Assembly: GCF_022808675.1 (NCBI RefSeq)
Contig: NZ_JAKZKV010000017.1
Location: forward strand, 1 to 55,171
Length of the DNA: 55,171 nt
Source of the DNA: Parabacteroides sp. FAFU027
GTDB taxonomy: Bacteria > Bacteroidota > Bacteroidia > Bacteroidales > UBA7332
Reading direction: 5' to 3'
The position numbers and the translations under genes were made by a program. Positions within the stretch are counted from its first letter, which is position 1. Each line of letters starts with the position of its first letter. Positions 32,395-41,300 of the stretch are shown here, one piece after another. The notes beneath the pieces are model-generated. The model saw only the letters and a list, made by a program, of their open reading frames with translations, did no database searches and was not told the origin of the DNA.

Positions 32395-34056
32395 ATGGCT
32401 TTTATAGACACAGGAGGAAGTCAATCGAATTCCTTTCAAGAGGGCAGTAAGCTCTACATTTTTCTTTTGACGCTGGTGGCAACACTCGGCGGTTTATTAT
32501 TCGGTTATGATACAGCCGTAGTAAACGGTGCTGAAAAATCGCTTGTAGAATTTTACATCTACACGACTAAAGGTGCTGACTATGTATTTAACAACGATAT
32601 TATGACGCTCATCAGCCAGTACCGGGTGATGATGACGATTGTACTTTATATTGTATTTCTCGTGATTTGCGGACAGATTATCCGTCTGCTCGGCACGAAA
32701 AAAGGAGGAATTCTTAGCGTGGTGGTTCTGGCCGGACTGACTGTTTGGGCAGTAGGCTTCATCGGTAAATCTTTGCCTGCACTGACTGACATCGAGGAGA
32801 TGAAAAGTACAGCTGACGCAGTAAAAGGTTTTGTGATTGCCAGTGCCCTGATCGGATGTATCATTGGTGGCGCCTTGTCCGGATTTATCTCCAAATCATT
32901 GGGTCGTAAAAACGGCCTTTTTATCGCAGCGGTAGCGTTCTTTATCTCTGCGGTGGGAGCCTGGAAACCTGAGGCATTCAACGTTTTCGGAACACTTGAT
33001 GTGTACTCATTCGTGGTTTACCGCATTATCGGTGGTATCGGTGTGGGTATCGCATCTATGATTTCCCCGATGTACATTGCAGAGATTGCTCCTGCGAATG
33101 TACGCGGTAAGCTGGTTTCGTTTAACCAGTTTGCAATCATTTTCGGTATGTTGGTGATTTACTTTGTCAATCTTGTAATTGCCCGTCAGGGGGATGAGCA
33201 GTGGTTAATTACCGAAGGATGGAGATACATGTTCCTTTCGGGAGCGATTCCTGCCGGAATTTTTATATTACTTTTGTTCTTTGTACCTGAGACTCCACGT
33301 TACCTGGCAATGAAGGGCAAAGACGAAAAAGCGCTGAGCGTACTTGAAAAGATTGCCGGAAAGAGCAGTGCAGAAAGCATCCTGACCGACATTAAAGGCA
33401 CATTGCACGAAATTAACGCTCCGTGGTTATCTTACGGTTTCGGTGTGATCGTGGTAGGTGTCCTGCTTTCGGTATTCCAGCAGGCAGTAGGTATCAACGT
33501 GGTGCTTTACTATGCCGGAAACATCTTCCGCAACATGGGCGCTTCTACTGATTCATCTTTGCTTCAGACCATCATTGTCGGTGTGGTAAACCTTACCTTT
33601 ACGGTGGTAGCCATCATGACTGTGGATAAATTCGGACGTAAACCTTTGATGATTATCGGTTCTATCGGTATGGCCATCAGTATGATCGCATTGGGATTCA
33701 CCTTCTACTCCGGTCATGTGGGTATTGTCGCCCTGATCTTTATGTTGATCTACACGGCAGCCTTTGCGATGAGCTGGGGCCCGGTTTGCTGGGTATTGCT
33801 GGCTGAGATTTTCCCGAACTCAATTCGTGGAGCGCTCTCCATCGCTGTTGCAGCTCAGTGGATTGCCAACTGGATCGTGTCGCTGACTTTCCCTATGATG
33901 AATGACAATGATTGGTTGACTGCTCAGTTTAATCACGGATTCTCTTACTGGATTTACGGTATCATGGGTATCCTGTCGGCATTGTTTATGTGGAAATTCG
34001 TTCCTGAAACAAAAGGTAAGACTCTCGAATCGATCGAAGAGCTCTGGAAAAAATAG
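32395..34056 (+). CDS. xylE: MFS sugar porter (xylose/H+ symporter type)
   Basis: A 553-residue 12-helix transporter. Sugar-porter motifs: LFGYDTAVVNGAEKSLVEF in helix 1, SLGRKNGLF after helix 2, YRIIGGIGVGIAS, FVPETPRYLAMKGK, QQAVGINVVLYYAG, DKFGRKPLMIIGS, and the terminal FVPETKGKTLE. It is about 60 residues longer than E. coli XylE, mainly through an extra stretch after helix 1 (about 50-100) as in many Bacteroidota homologues. The position after xylBA makes xylose the likely substrate. The terminator immediately after it is the insertion site of a group II intron. Confidence 0.9.
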   Translation: MAFIDTGGSQSNSFQEGSKLYIFLLTLVATLGGLLFGYDTAVVNGAEKSLVEFYIYTTKGADYVFNNDIMTLISQYRVMMTIVLYIVFLVICGQIIRLLGTKKGGILSVVVLAGLTVWAVGFIGKSLPALTDIEEMKSTADAVKGFVIASALIGCIIGGALSGFISKSLGRKNGLFIAAVAFFISAVGAWKPEAFNVFGTLDVYSFVVYRIIGGIGVGIASMISPMYIAEIAPANVRGKLVSFNQFAIIFGMLVIYFVNLVIARQGDEQWLITEGWRYMFLSGAIPAGIFILLLFFVPETPRYLAMKGKDEKALSVLEKIAGKSSAESILTDIKGTLHEINAPWLSYGFGVIVVGVLLSVFQQAVGINVVLYYAGNIFRNMGASTDSSLLQTIIVGVVNLTFTVVAIMTVDKFGRKPLMIIGSIGMAISMIALGFTFYSGHVGIVALIFMLIYTAAFAMSWGPVCWVLLAEIFPNSIRGALSIAVAAQWIANWIVSLTFPMMNDNDWLTAQFNHGFSYWIYGIMGILSALFMWKFVPETKGKTLESIEELWKK

Positions 34057-34119
34057 GATCTATCTTTTCATCACGGGTAGATTTGATAGTTTAGTGGTGA
34101 AGTGTGTGTATGAATAGGA

Positions 34120-34150
34120 AGAGGCAGTCCATTGGGCTGTCTCTTTTTTT
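34120..34150 (+). terminator. Intrinsic terminator after the sugar porter gene
   Basis: AGAGGCAG (34120-34127) pairs with CTGTCTCT (34137-34144), one G-U pair, followed by a T-run to 34150. The group II intron starts at the next base. Confidence 0.85.
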
Positions 34151-36062
34151 GTATGTCGGGCATGGTTCTTCTACTTGCAGGGTGCAAGTCCCTGTACACG
34201 CCGTGTTGAAAGGAAGTGTTAGCGAATGGCAAGGGTGTCCCCCGTGAGGCGGAATCTGAAAGAAGCCATCAGCAAAGTTAGCGTACTGACGCACAGAAAT
34301 TTGATACAAGGCTGTCAAGCGAGGGTGAGCGAGCGTTGGATTGCGTATAGCCCGAAAATCAACCGTAATCGCAGACAGTAAATCAAGCAGAACCTAACGA
34401 AAGAGAAGAGTCTTATCCCGAGAGATCTTGCCTCGTGTCCCCTGGGACAAAGAGATTAGCGATAATTTCCGATATGTTGCAAGAAGTCAGCAGAGGACAT
34501 AGTAGTCGGGACAGGAACAGTCAGGACGAAGGTCTGAATCTTTAAATTTAAGGAGCAGTTAGTTTGAAATTTATTTTATGGAGCAACAGCAAGGCAGAGC
34601 GTACCAATTAGATTTGTTCACAGAGGCAGATATGGGCACTTTGCGCCCTTTTTCGAACCGTGAATCCGTAAGCCAAGCGGAAGTCATAAGGGAGTTGCAA
34701 GTAGAAGGAGCAGGAGAACAGAAACGAGCCTTAGCCCGGAATTTAATGGAAGAGATATTGAGTCACGACAATATCAAACGAGCCTACAAACAGGTAAAGC
34801 AGAACAAAGGAGTAGCCGGAATAGACCAAATGCCGGTAGGCAAGTTTGCGACGTGGTATACACAGGAAGGGGCCACTCTGATAGCCCACCTCCACACAGG
34901 AAGCTATCATCCGCAGGGAGTCAAACAGGTAGAGATACCGAAGCCGAACGGCGGGAAACGAAAACTGGGAATCCCGACGGTAACAGACAGGATAATTCAG
35001 CAAGCGATAGCCCAAGTGCTAAGTCAGATCTACGAACGGAAATTCTCCGACCACAGCTACGGCTTCCGTCCCAATCGCAATGCACATCAGGCATTGCAGA
35101 AAGCAAGCGGATACATAGAAGAAGGCAGACTGACAGTCGTAGATATCGACTTAAAGACATTTTTCGATGTAGTGCACCATGACCGCCTGATGTATCGACT
35201 ATCGGAGACTATTGGAGACAAAATTCTATTGAAACTGATACGGCGATACCTTCAAAGCGGGGTAATGGTTGACGGAGTAATAAGTCAACGCACAGAAGGC
35301 ACACCGCAAGGCAGTCCACTCTTCCCATTATTGTCCAATATCGTATTAGACGAACTAGACGAAGAACTGGGTAAACGGGGACACAAATTTGTTCGCTATG
35401 CTGACGATTGCAACATCTTCGTACGAAGCCAAATGGCAGGAGAGAGGGTTATGGAATCGATAAGCAACTTTATCGAAAGCAAACTAAAACTCATCGTGAA
35501 CAAAGAAAAGAGCAAAGTATGCGAAGTTAATCAAACCAAATTCTTAGGCTACACCATTCAACAGAGTGGCAACCTGACAGTAGCCCAGAAGAGCCTTGAC
35601 CGATTAAAGGCGAAAGTACGTACCATCACCAAGCGGAACAGAGGGGTAAAGTTTGAGCAGCTCATATCAGAACTCACACCCGTGCTGCGAGGATGGTTAA
35701 ATTACTATCAATATGCCAAATGTCAAAGACAACTACAAAAGCTGGACGCATGGATACGAAGGAAGCTTCGCTGTTACAGACTAAAGCAATGTAAACGCCC
35801 CATCACTCTATACCGATTTTTAGTAGGTCTGGGAGTGAAGAAAGGAACGAGCTGGCTACTGGCGCTATCGGGAAAGGGTTGCTGGCGAAAATCAGGATGT
35901 CCACAAGCCAATCAGGCCATGGACAATCAATGGTTTGAGGAACAAGGCTTATACAACCTGACATTAAACTACGCGAGGTTAAACAATTTAAGGAAACCGC
36001 CGTGTGCGAGAGCATGCACGGTGGTGTGAGAGGGCGGGGGAGCAATCCCCCTACCTACTCGA
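34151..36062 (+). mobile_element. Group II intron with its own reverse transcriptase
   Basis: About 1.9 kb. The proposed 5' end GTATGTCGGGC (34151) is close to the GUGYG consensus and abuts the T-run of the upstream terminator. Domain I marks include GCAGGGTGCAAGTCCCTG, GGCAAGGGTGTCC and GTGAGGCGGAATCTGAAAGAAGCC. The RT gene occupies domain IV. Domain V (about 36000-36035, GCCGTGTGCGAGAGCATGCA) and domain VI (GCGGGGGAGCAATCCCCC) follow, with the 3' end near CTACTCGAT at 36062. Boundaries are by pattern and may be off by a few bases. It is the only clear mobile element here. Confidence 0.87.
34578..36029 (+). CDS. ltrA: Group II intron reverse transcriptase/maturase
   Basis: A 483-residue protein with RT motifs in order: NKGVAGIDQMPVGKF (RT0/1), IPKPNGGKRKLGIPTVTDRIIQQA (RT2), YGFRPNRNAHQAL, VVDIDLKTFFDVVHHDRLM (RT3), GTPQGSPLFPLLSNIVLDELD (RT4), the active site FVRYADDCNIFV (YADD, RT5) and KTKFLGY-like FLGYTIQ (RT7). 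Maturase domain X follows (LRGWLNYYQYAK). No HNH endonuclease domain is present. It splices and mobilises the host intron. The RT4 motif reads QGSPLFP where QGGPLSP or QGSPLSP is usual. Otherwise the protein is intact, so mobility cannot be excluded. Confidence 0.93.
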   Translation: MEQQQGRAYQLDLFTEADMGTLRPFSNRESVSQAEVIRELQVEGAGEQKRALARNLMEEILSHDNIKRAYKQVKQNKGVAGIDQMPVGKFATWYTQEGATLIAHLHTGSYHPQGVKQVEIPKPNGGKRKLGIPTVTDRIIQQAIAQVLSQIYERKFSDHSYGFRPNRNAHQALQKASGYIEEGRLTVVDIDLKTFFDVVHHDRLMYRLSETIGDKILLKLIRRYLQSGVMVDGVISQRTEGTPQGSPLFPLLSNIVLDELDEELGKRGHKFVRYADDCNIFVRSQMAGERVMESISNFIESKLKLIVNKEKSKVCEVNQTKFLGYTIQQSGNLTVAQKSLDRLKAKVRTITKRNRGVKFEQLISELTPVLRGWLNYYQYAKCQRQLQKLDAWIRRKLRCYRLKQCKRPITLYRFLVGLGVKKGTSWLLALSGKGCWRKSGCPQANQAMDNQWFEEQGLYNLTLNYARLNNLRKPPCARACTVV

Positions 36063-36700
36063 TTGCTTAAAATGCCGGTATCTTTTTTGTTTATGCAATT
36101 CCTATGAGGTCTCATTATGGTTTTAAATAGGTTGATTATAAATCCATATTTACAAATTATTCGTGTATTATTGATTAAACACTGATATAAAACTACTCTT
36201 TTAAAGCATATTTTATACCAGTATCATACCTATATTATATATGTGTTATACCAGTAAAATCATAAATTAGATTAATACAAGACCATTACTGAAGCTATAG
36301 TGAAGGATAGGGGGAGAAAGGATATCTCCGGGACTTATAGGTGCAACCGATATGGTAGTATCGGAATTTATCCGTGGGGAATGGTAAATTAGTCCGTAGG
36401 GATTGATTTTTTGCAGAAAGCGAAAGATACCTATATGTTTTTACGAGGAAGATGTGCAATAAAAATAGCCGATGTCTATTGATTTTCGGATATTTTTGAT
36501 TTCCAGTTGTTATATTTTACTTTGCGAAAGTATCGTTTTGATTGTAAGTTAGGTTAAATGATGATAAAATGGTGTTTTAAATGCTGTCTATGTGCTCATA
36601 TTGTTTGTTTGCTGTCTCGTTTATTTGCATCTTTACACTTAGACAGTTGTGCTGTCAAATTGTAAATCACAAATGTCTAAAATGTAAATAAACGATAGGT
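36063..36700. other. AT-rich spacer with two small hairpins and a promoter-like site
   Basis: A 638-base stretch with no convincing gene. 36300-36410 is less AT-rich than its surroundings and holds two adjacent hairpins: GGAGA/TCTCC near 36313-36329 and CCGATA-TGGTAG-TATCGG at 36347-36364. A TTACTTTG -7-like element lies at 36513-36520. TTATACCAGTA occurs twice around 36220-36260. Confidence 0.6.
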
Positions 36701-37039
36701 ATGGAAACAGAAAGCTTAGCACCGGAAGAAAAGATTGTCTTTTATGAATTGGAAAAGGTACGCTTCATCATGAAGGATGCTACCGGACTGGATATCGGAT
36801 ATGCTTACGAAGATTTGGTATTTTCGGAACATGGTATTTTTATCATTCAGTTTGATGGTACGGATGCCGATAAATTGCTGGTGTTTTTTAATCACGAATG
36901 TGTTGAGGCGAAACATCAGTTGTTTCTCTCCCGATTGGTGGAGTCAGGTAAGCTGAATGGGATGAAGATGGTCTATAAAGGTAAATTTGAGATGAGTCAG
37001 GTGGAAGGAGAGGAGAATATACAGTTGAGATTTTTCTAA
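36701..37039 (+). CDS. Uncharacterised small cytosolic protein
   Basis: A 112-residue acidic protein that I do not recognise. No signal peptide, membrane segment or cysteine pair beyond a single Cys (HECVEAKH). Predicted alternating strands (GIFIIQFDG, KLLVFFNH, KMVYKGKFEMSQ, IQLRFF) suggest a small alpha/beta fold. It sits between a recently inserted intron and the metal-efflux locus, with a long AT-rich spacer before it. Codon use looks native. Function unknown. Confidence 0.65.
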   Translation: METESLAPEEKIVFYELEKVRFIMKDATGLDIGYAYEDLVFSEHGIFIIQFDGTDADKLLVFFNHECVEAKHQLFLSRLVESGKLNGMKMVYKGKFEMSQVEGEENIQLRFF

Positions 37040-37185
37040 CAGAATGAAGTCCCTTTGCCAGGGCACGCATGAACAGATGCTGATATACCGGATTCCCAAC
37101 GATAAAGGGTGCAATTGCCATTAACGTTAGCTGTTAATTTAACGAAAAGAAATTCGATCGTAGAACAATGAGTCGTGTCGAATTG

Positions 37186-37193
37186 TATATTTG
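37186..37193 (+). promoter_or_regulatory. -7 element TATATTTG before the HYC_CC_PP-type gene
   Basis: TATATTTG ends 18 bases before the ATG at 37212. This argues against using an ATG further upstream at 37191, which would lie inside the element. Confidence 0.55.
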
Positions 37194-37211
37194 CATATCA
37201 ATCATTGCATT

Positions 37212-37595
37212 ATGGCACGCAGGTTATCACATATACTGATTATGTTCACGCTGATTCTGGCTACGGCCGGGGTGACCGTGACGCGTCATTATTGTGGTAA
37301 TGAGTTGAAGAAAATCACCCTGGCCGGAGAACCCAAATCCTGCTGCGGGGACCACTGCAACTGCTGCCACAACGAAACCTTTACCCAAAAGGTAACCAAT
37401 GATTATCTCTCTTCGAATGATGTGCATGCGCCAGCCGTTAAGGTGATTTCACTGGACTGGCTGGAAGCCCCTTCGGTGATGGCTTTTACGCTGACCGAAC
37501 TGTCCTTTGCACTGCATTCGGCCTACATACCTTACAATTCTCCTCCACTGACAGCCGACAATCCTTCGGCTATGCTTCAAGTCTTCCTGTGTTGA
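37212..37595 (+). CDS. HYC_CC_PP-type small exported protein
   Basis: A 127-residue protein starting MARRLSHILIMFTLIL, with a hydrophobic N-terminal signal/anchor. It has the three marks I associate with the Bacteroidota HYC_CC_PP family: RHYCGNELK, a Cys cluster (SCCGDHCNCCHNE) and a late Pro-Pro (YNSPPL). The clustered cysteines and histidines suggest metal binding. Such genes are often near heavy-metal efflux genes, as here. I chose the ATG at 37212, just downstream of a -7 element. The family name is from memory. Confidence 0.78.
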   Translation: MARRLSHILIMFTLILATAGVTVTRHYCGNELKKITLAGEPKSCCGDHCNCCHNETFTQKVTNDYLSSNDVHAPAVKVISLDWLEAPSVMAFTLTELSFALHSAYIPYNSPPLTADNPSAMLQVFLC

Positions 37596-37857
37596 ATTAA
37601 TGAGCAAACCGTTTCTCTGATTTGTTAGATATAAGGTGTTTACCTTATTCCAAACGAGTCGGATGAATCGTCGTATCCATACGTTTCTGTATCGGATAGA
37701 CCGATTCCTATTTCGCAAATCATTTTAAAGGGAAATCTGTTACGCGTCAAGCGGCTTGAAGCCGCTGAACGCTAGCGCTCCCTACCGAGCAGCGGCTCAA
37801 ATCCGCTTGCCGGATTGCAAAAAAACTCAATTATTCATTTTCCAAAATACCACAGTT

Positions 37858-38235
37858 ATGAAAACTATAAAAATGCTTTCAGTTGCCCTTATCGTATTGT
37901 TTGCTCAAATGAGTGTCGTTGCCCAAAATGCTGCCATGCACCAGAATCACCATACGGTGAAAGCCACAATTACTACCACTACTTTTAAAGTATGGGGAAA
38001 CTGCGATATGTGCAAAACCCGCATCGAGACAGCTGCCAAAGCAGCCGGTGCCACCAAGGCCAACTGGAGCGATAAGACCAAGATGCTTAGCGTATCGTAC
38101 GATGCCTCAAAGGTGAAGCTGATGGACATCCACAAAAAAATCGCTGCTGCCGGTCACGATACCGACAAAGCCAAAGCTGCTGACAAAACTTATAAGGCTC
38201 TGCCGGGTTGTTGCCAATACGAAAGAGGCAAGTGA
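37858..38235 (+). CDS. Secreted heavy-metal-associated (HMA) domain protein
   Basis: A 125-residue protein with a signal peptide (about 1-23, ending SVVAQ), a His-containing stretch (MHQNHH) and one HMA ferredoxin-like domain. The metal site is C49/C52 in WGNCDMCKTRIE (CXXC, as GNCDMC). The end GHDTDKAKAADKTYKALPGCC adds a second Cys pair. It should act as a periplasmic copper/silver or similar metallochaperone. Nearly the same domain is fused to the CusB-like protein at 44025. The start at 37858 was chosen because of the signal peptide; an upstream in-frame ATG gives an implausible leader. Confidence 0.9.
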   Translation: MKTIKMLSVALIVLFAQMSVVAQNAAMHQNHHTVKATITTTTFKVWGNCDMCKTRIETAAKAAGATKANWSDKTKMLSVSYDASKVKLMDIHKKIAAAGHDTDKAKAADKTYKALPGCCQYERGK

Positions 38236-38250
38236 TTTTATTTGAATTCA

Positions 38251-38281
38251 AACCTGACAGGTCTCGAAGACCTGTCAGGTT
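38251..38281. terminator. Hairpin AACCTGACAGGTC before the CusA-like gene
   Basis: AACCTGACAGGTCT pairs with AGACCTGTCAGGTT-type sequence around a tiny loop, followed by TTTG. It may terminate the HMA gene partly. A related palindrome of AAACCTAACAGGTTT occurs at 43567-43599. Confidence 0.6.
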
Positions 38282-38307
38282 TTGTTACCCCCTAAAAACT
38301 CAAATCG

Positions 38308-41300
38308 ATGTTCAACCGATTAGTAAAATATTTTCTCGAAAACCGGCTAGTCACCTTTATCTTCCTGATTGCCTTTATTCTGTTGGGAATCGTTTATGCA
38401 CCGTTCAACTGGAAGACGGGAATTATTCCCCGCAATCCAATTCCGGTGGATGCTATACCCGACATTGGCGACAACCAGCAGATTGTTGCCACCGAATGGA
38501 TGGGACGTTCACCCAAAGACATTCAGGACCAGGTGACTTATCCGCTGACTACCGCATTGCTGGGTATTCCCGGTGTCAAAACCGTGCGCAGTACCTCCAT
38601 GTTTGGCATGTCATTTATCTATGTTATTTTCAAAGACAATGTGGAGTTTTACTGGAGCCGTTCGCGCATACTGGAAAAGCTCAACTCGCTGCCTGCCGGA
38701 ACCCTTCCTGCCGGAGTAACTCCTACACTGGGGCCTGATGCTACAGCGCTCGGCCAAATCTTCTGGTACACGCTCGAAGGGCGCGATCCGAAGACCGGCA
38801 AACCCAACGGCGGATGGAGTCCGCAGGAGCTGCGCACAGTACAGGACTTCTATGTCAAATACAGCTTGTCAGCTGCCGAAGGGGTCTCTGAAGTGGCCGC
38901 CGTGGGTGGATTTGTCAAGGAGTATCAGGTGGACATCAATCCAGAGGCGATGAAGTCTTATGGCGTATCGGTGATGGATGTGATGAATGCCGTGCGCAAG
39001 AGTAACCTTGACATTGGAGCCGAGACTATCGAGCTCAACAGCGTGGAGTACATCATCCGCGGACTGGGTTATATTAAGAATCCGGAAGATTTGGAAAATG
39101 CCGTGGTGACGGTGCGTAACAATGTGCCCGTCCGCATCCGCGATGTGGGACATACGACATTCGGTCCGGCTACCCGTCGCGGTGGGCTGGACAAGGGTGG
39201 CGCTGAAGCTGTGGGTGCCGTGGTGGTAGCTCGCTACGGTTCCAATCCGATGGAGGTGATTAATAACGTCAAGGACAAAATCAAAGAGATAGAGGCCGGA
39301 TTACCACAAAAGAAGCTGGCAGACGGTTCCATTTCCAAAGTGACCATCGTTCCCTTTTACGACCGGACGGGGCTGATTAAGGAGACTATCGGTACGCTCG
39401 AATCGGCTCTTTCGCACGAAATCCTGATTAGTATCATCGTCATCATCGTGCTGGTGCTCAACCTCCGGGCTTCGATGATTGTGGCCGGACTGCTGCCCAT
39501 CGGCGTTCTGATGACCTTTATTCTGATGCATTTCTTTGGTGTGGATGCCAATATCGTGGCGCTGTCAGGTATCGCCATCGCTATCGGGGTGATGGTGGAC
39601 ATCGGTATCGTGGATGTCGAGAATATTCTCCGGCACCTCGAAATGCCTGAGAACAAAGGTATTCGCGGCAAACAGCTCTTGTCCGTTATTTATCAGGCAA
39701 CGACTGAAGTCAGGGCGGCTGTGGTGACCTCCATTGCGACCACTATCGTCAGCTTCCTGCCAGTATTTGCGATGGAATCAGCCGAAGGAAAACTCTTCCA
39801 TCCGCTGGCATTTACCAAAACCTTCGCCCTGCTCTCGGCATTTATCCTCGGTATCGTGGTGCTGCCGACATTGGTACATATCTTCTTTAATTTCCGCATC
39901 GATACGAAGAAGATCCGCAAGATATGCAACTGGGTAGTGATTGGCACAGGCGTTCTGGCGCTGATTTTCTGGCACTCGGTGGTGGCTGTGGCGCTGATTG
40001 GCATCGGAGTCAATAACCTGCTGGTCGGTCGCTGGGACGAAGCCCGCAAGGAGTATCCGACTTATATCAATATTGCCATTACGGTGCTCGTCGCTATCTA
40101 TTATTTAGCGGTGGAATGGCTACCGTTGGGGGCTCACAACAGCACGCTGGCCAACTACCTCTTCGTGGGTGGCATCGTGGCGGTCATTCTGGCCGGACTG
40201 ATGTCGATGGTGCATTATTATGAAAATATCCTGCGCTGGGGATTGACTAACAAATGGAAATTTCTGGCATTGCCGATTGTTACGCTGCTGTTTGGTGTAT
40301 TAATCTGGCAGGGCTTTGACCGCATGTTTGGCTTCATGGCTACGGGCATGGAGAAGGCGGGCTGGAGCACATTCCGACAAACCTCCTTATGGAAAGGCGT
40401 TACTGAGAAATTCCCCGGTACGGGTAAGGAGTTTATGCCGTCGCTCAACGAAGGTTCGTTCCTGCTCATGCCTACCAGTATGCCTCACTCCGGCATTCAG
40501 AAAAACCTCGAATATATCAAGTTGCTGGATAAACGGCTGTCGTCAATTCCCGAGGTGGAAATGGCGGTAGGTAAATGGGGCCGCGTCAATTCAGCCCTTG
40601 ACCCTGCGCCGGTACAGATGTTTGAAAACACCATCAACTATCGCTCCGAATATATTCTGGATGAAAACGGCCACCGGATGCGCTTCAAAGTGGATAAAGA
40701 GGAAAGCTTTGTCCTGAAAAACGGAACAAAATACAATCCGGAGAAAGAGGCATTCCGGGCTATTCCGGCTGATAGCCTGATTCCCGATGATGGCGGTGAA
40801 TACTTCCGTCAGTGGCGGCCACAAATTAAAAAGCCGCTCGACATCTGGAACGAGATTGTGAAAGTGACCAATATTCCCGGTCTGACCTCTGCACCCAAAC
40901 TGCAACCCATCGAGACCCGCTTGGTAATGCTTTCCACCGGTATGCGTGCGCCTATGGGGCTCAAGGTGTACGGGCCTGACCTGGCATCTATCGAGAAGGC
41001 CGGATTGCAATTCGAACAGGCGCTGAAGCAGGTACCGTCAGTCAAAGCGTCTTCAGTCTTCTATGACCGGGCAGTAGGTGCTCCATACCTCGAAATCAAG
41101 CTCAACCGTGAAGCGATGGCCCGATACGGACTTACCGTGAGCGATGTGCAGGAAATCCTGCAAGTGGCTGTAGGCGGCATGACGCTGAGTAGTTCGGTGG
41201 AGGGACGCGAACGCTTCCCGATGCGGGTACGTTATGCCCGAGAGTTGCGCGACAACCCCGAGGATTTGAAGAATATCCTCATCCCGGCGATGAACGGAGC

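Noticed and set aside
34578-36029. Diversity-generating retroelement or retron reverse transcriptase
   Set aside because: The RT has domain X and is flanked by group II intron domains I and V/VI; no variable repeat or accessory protein is present.
37756-37857. Upstream extension of the secreted HMA protein
   Set aside because: It places a palindromic spacer (GCGGCTTGAAGCCGC) in the coding region and hides a normal signal peptide.
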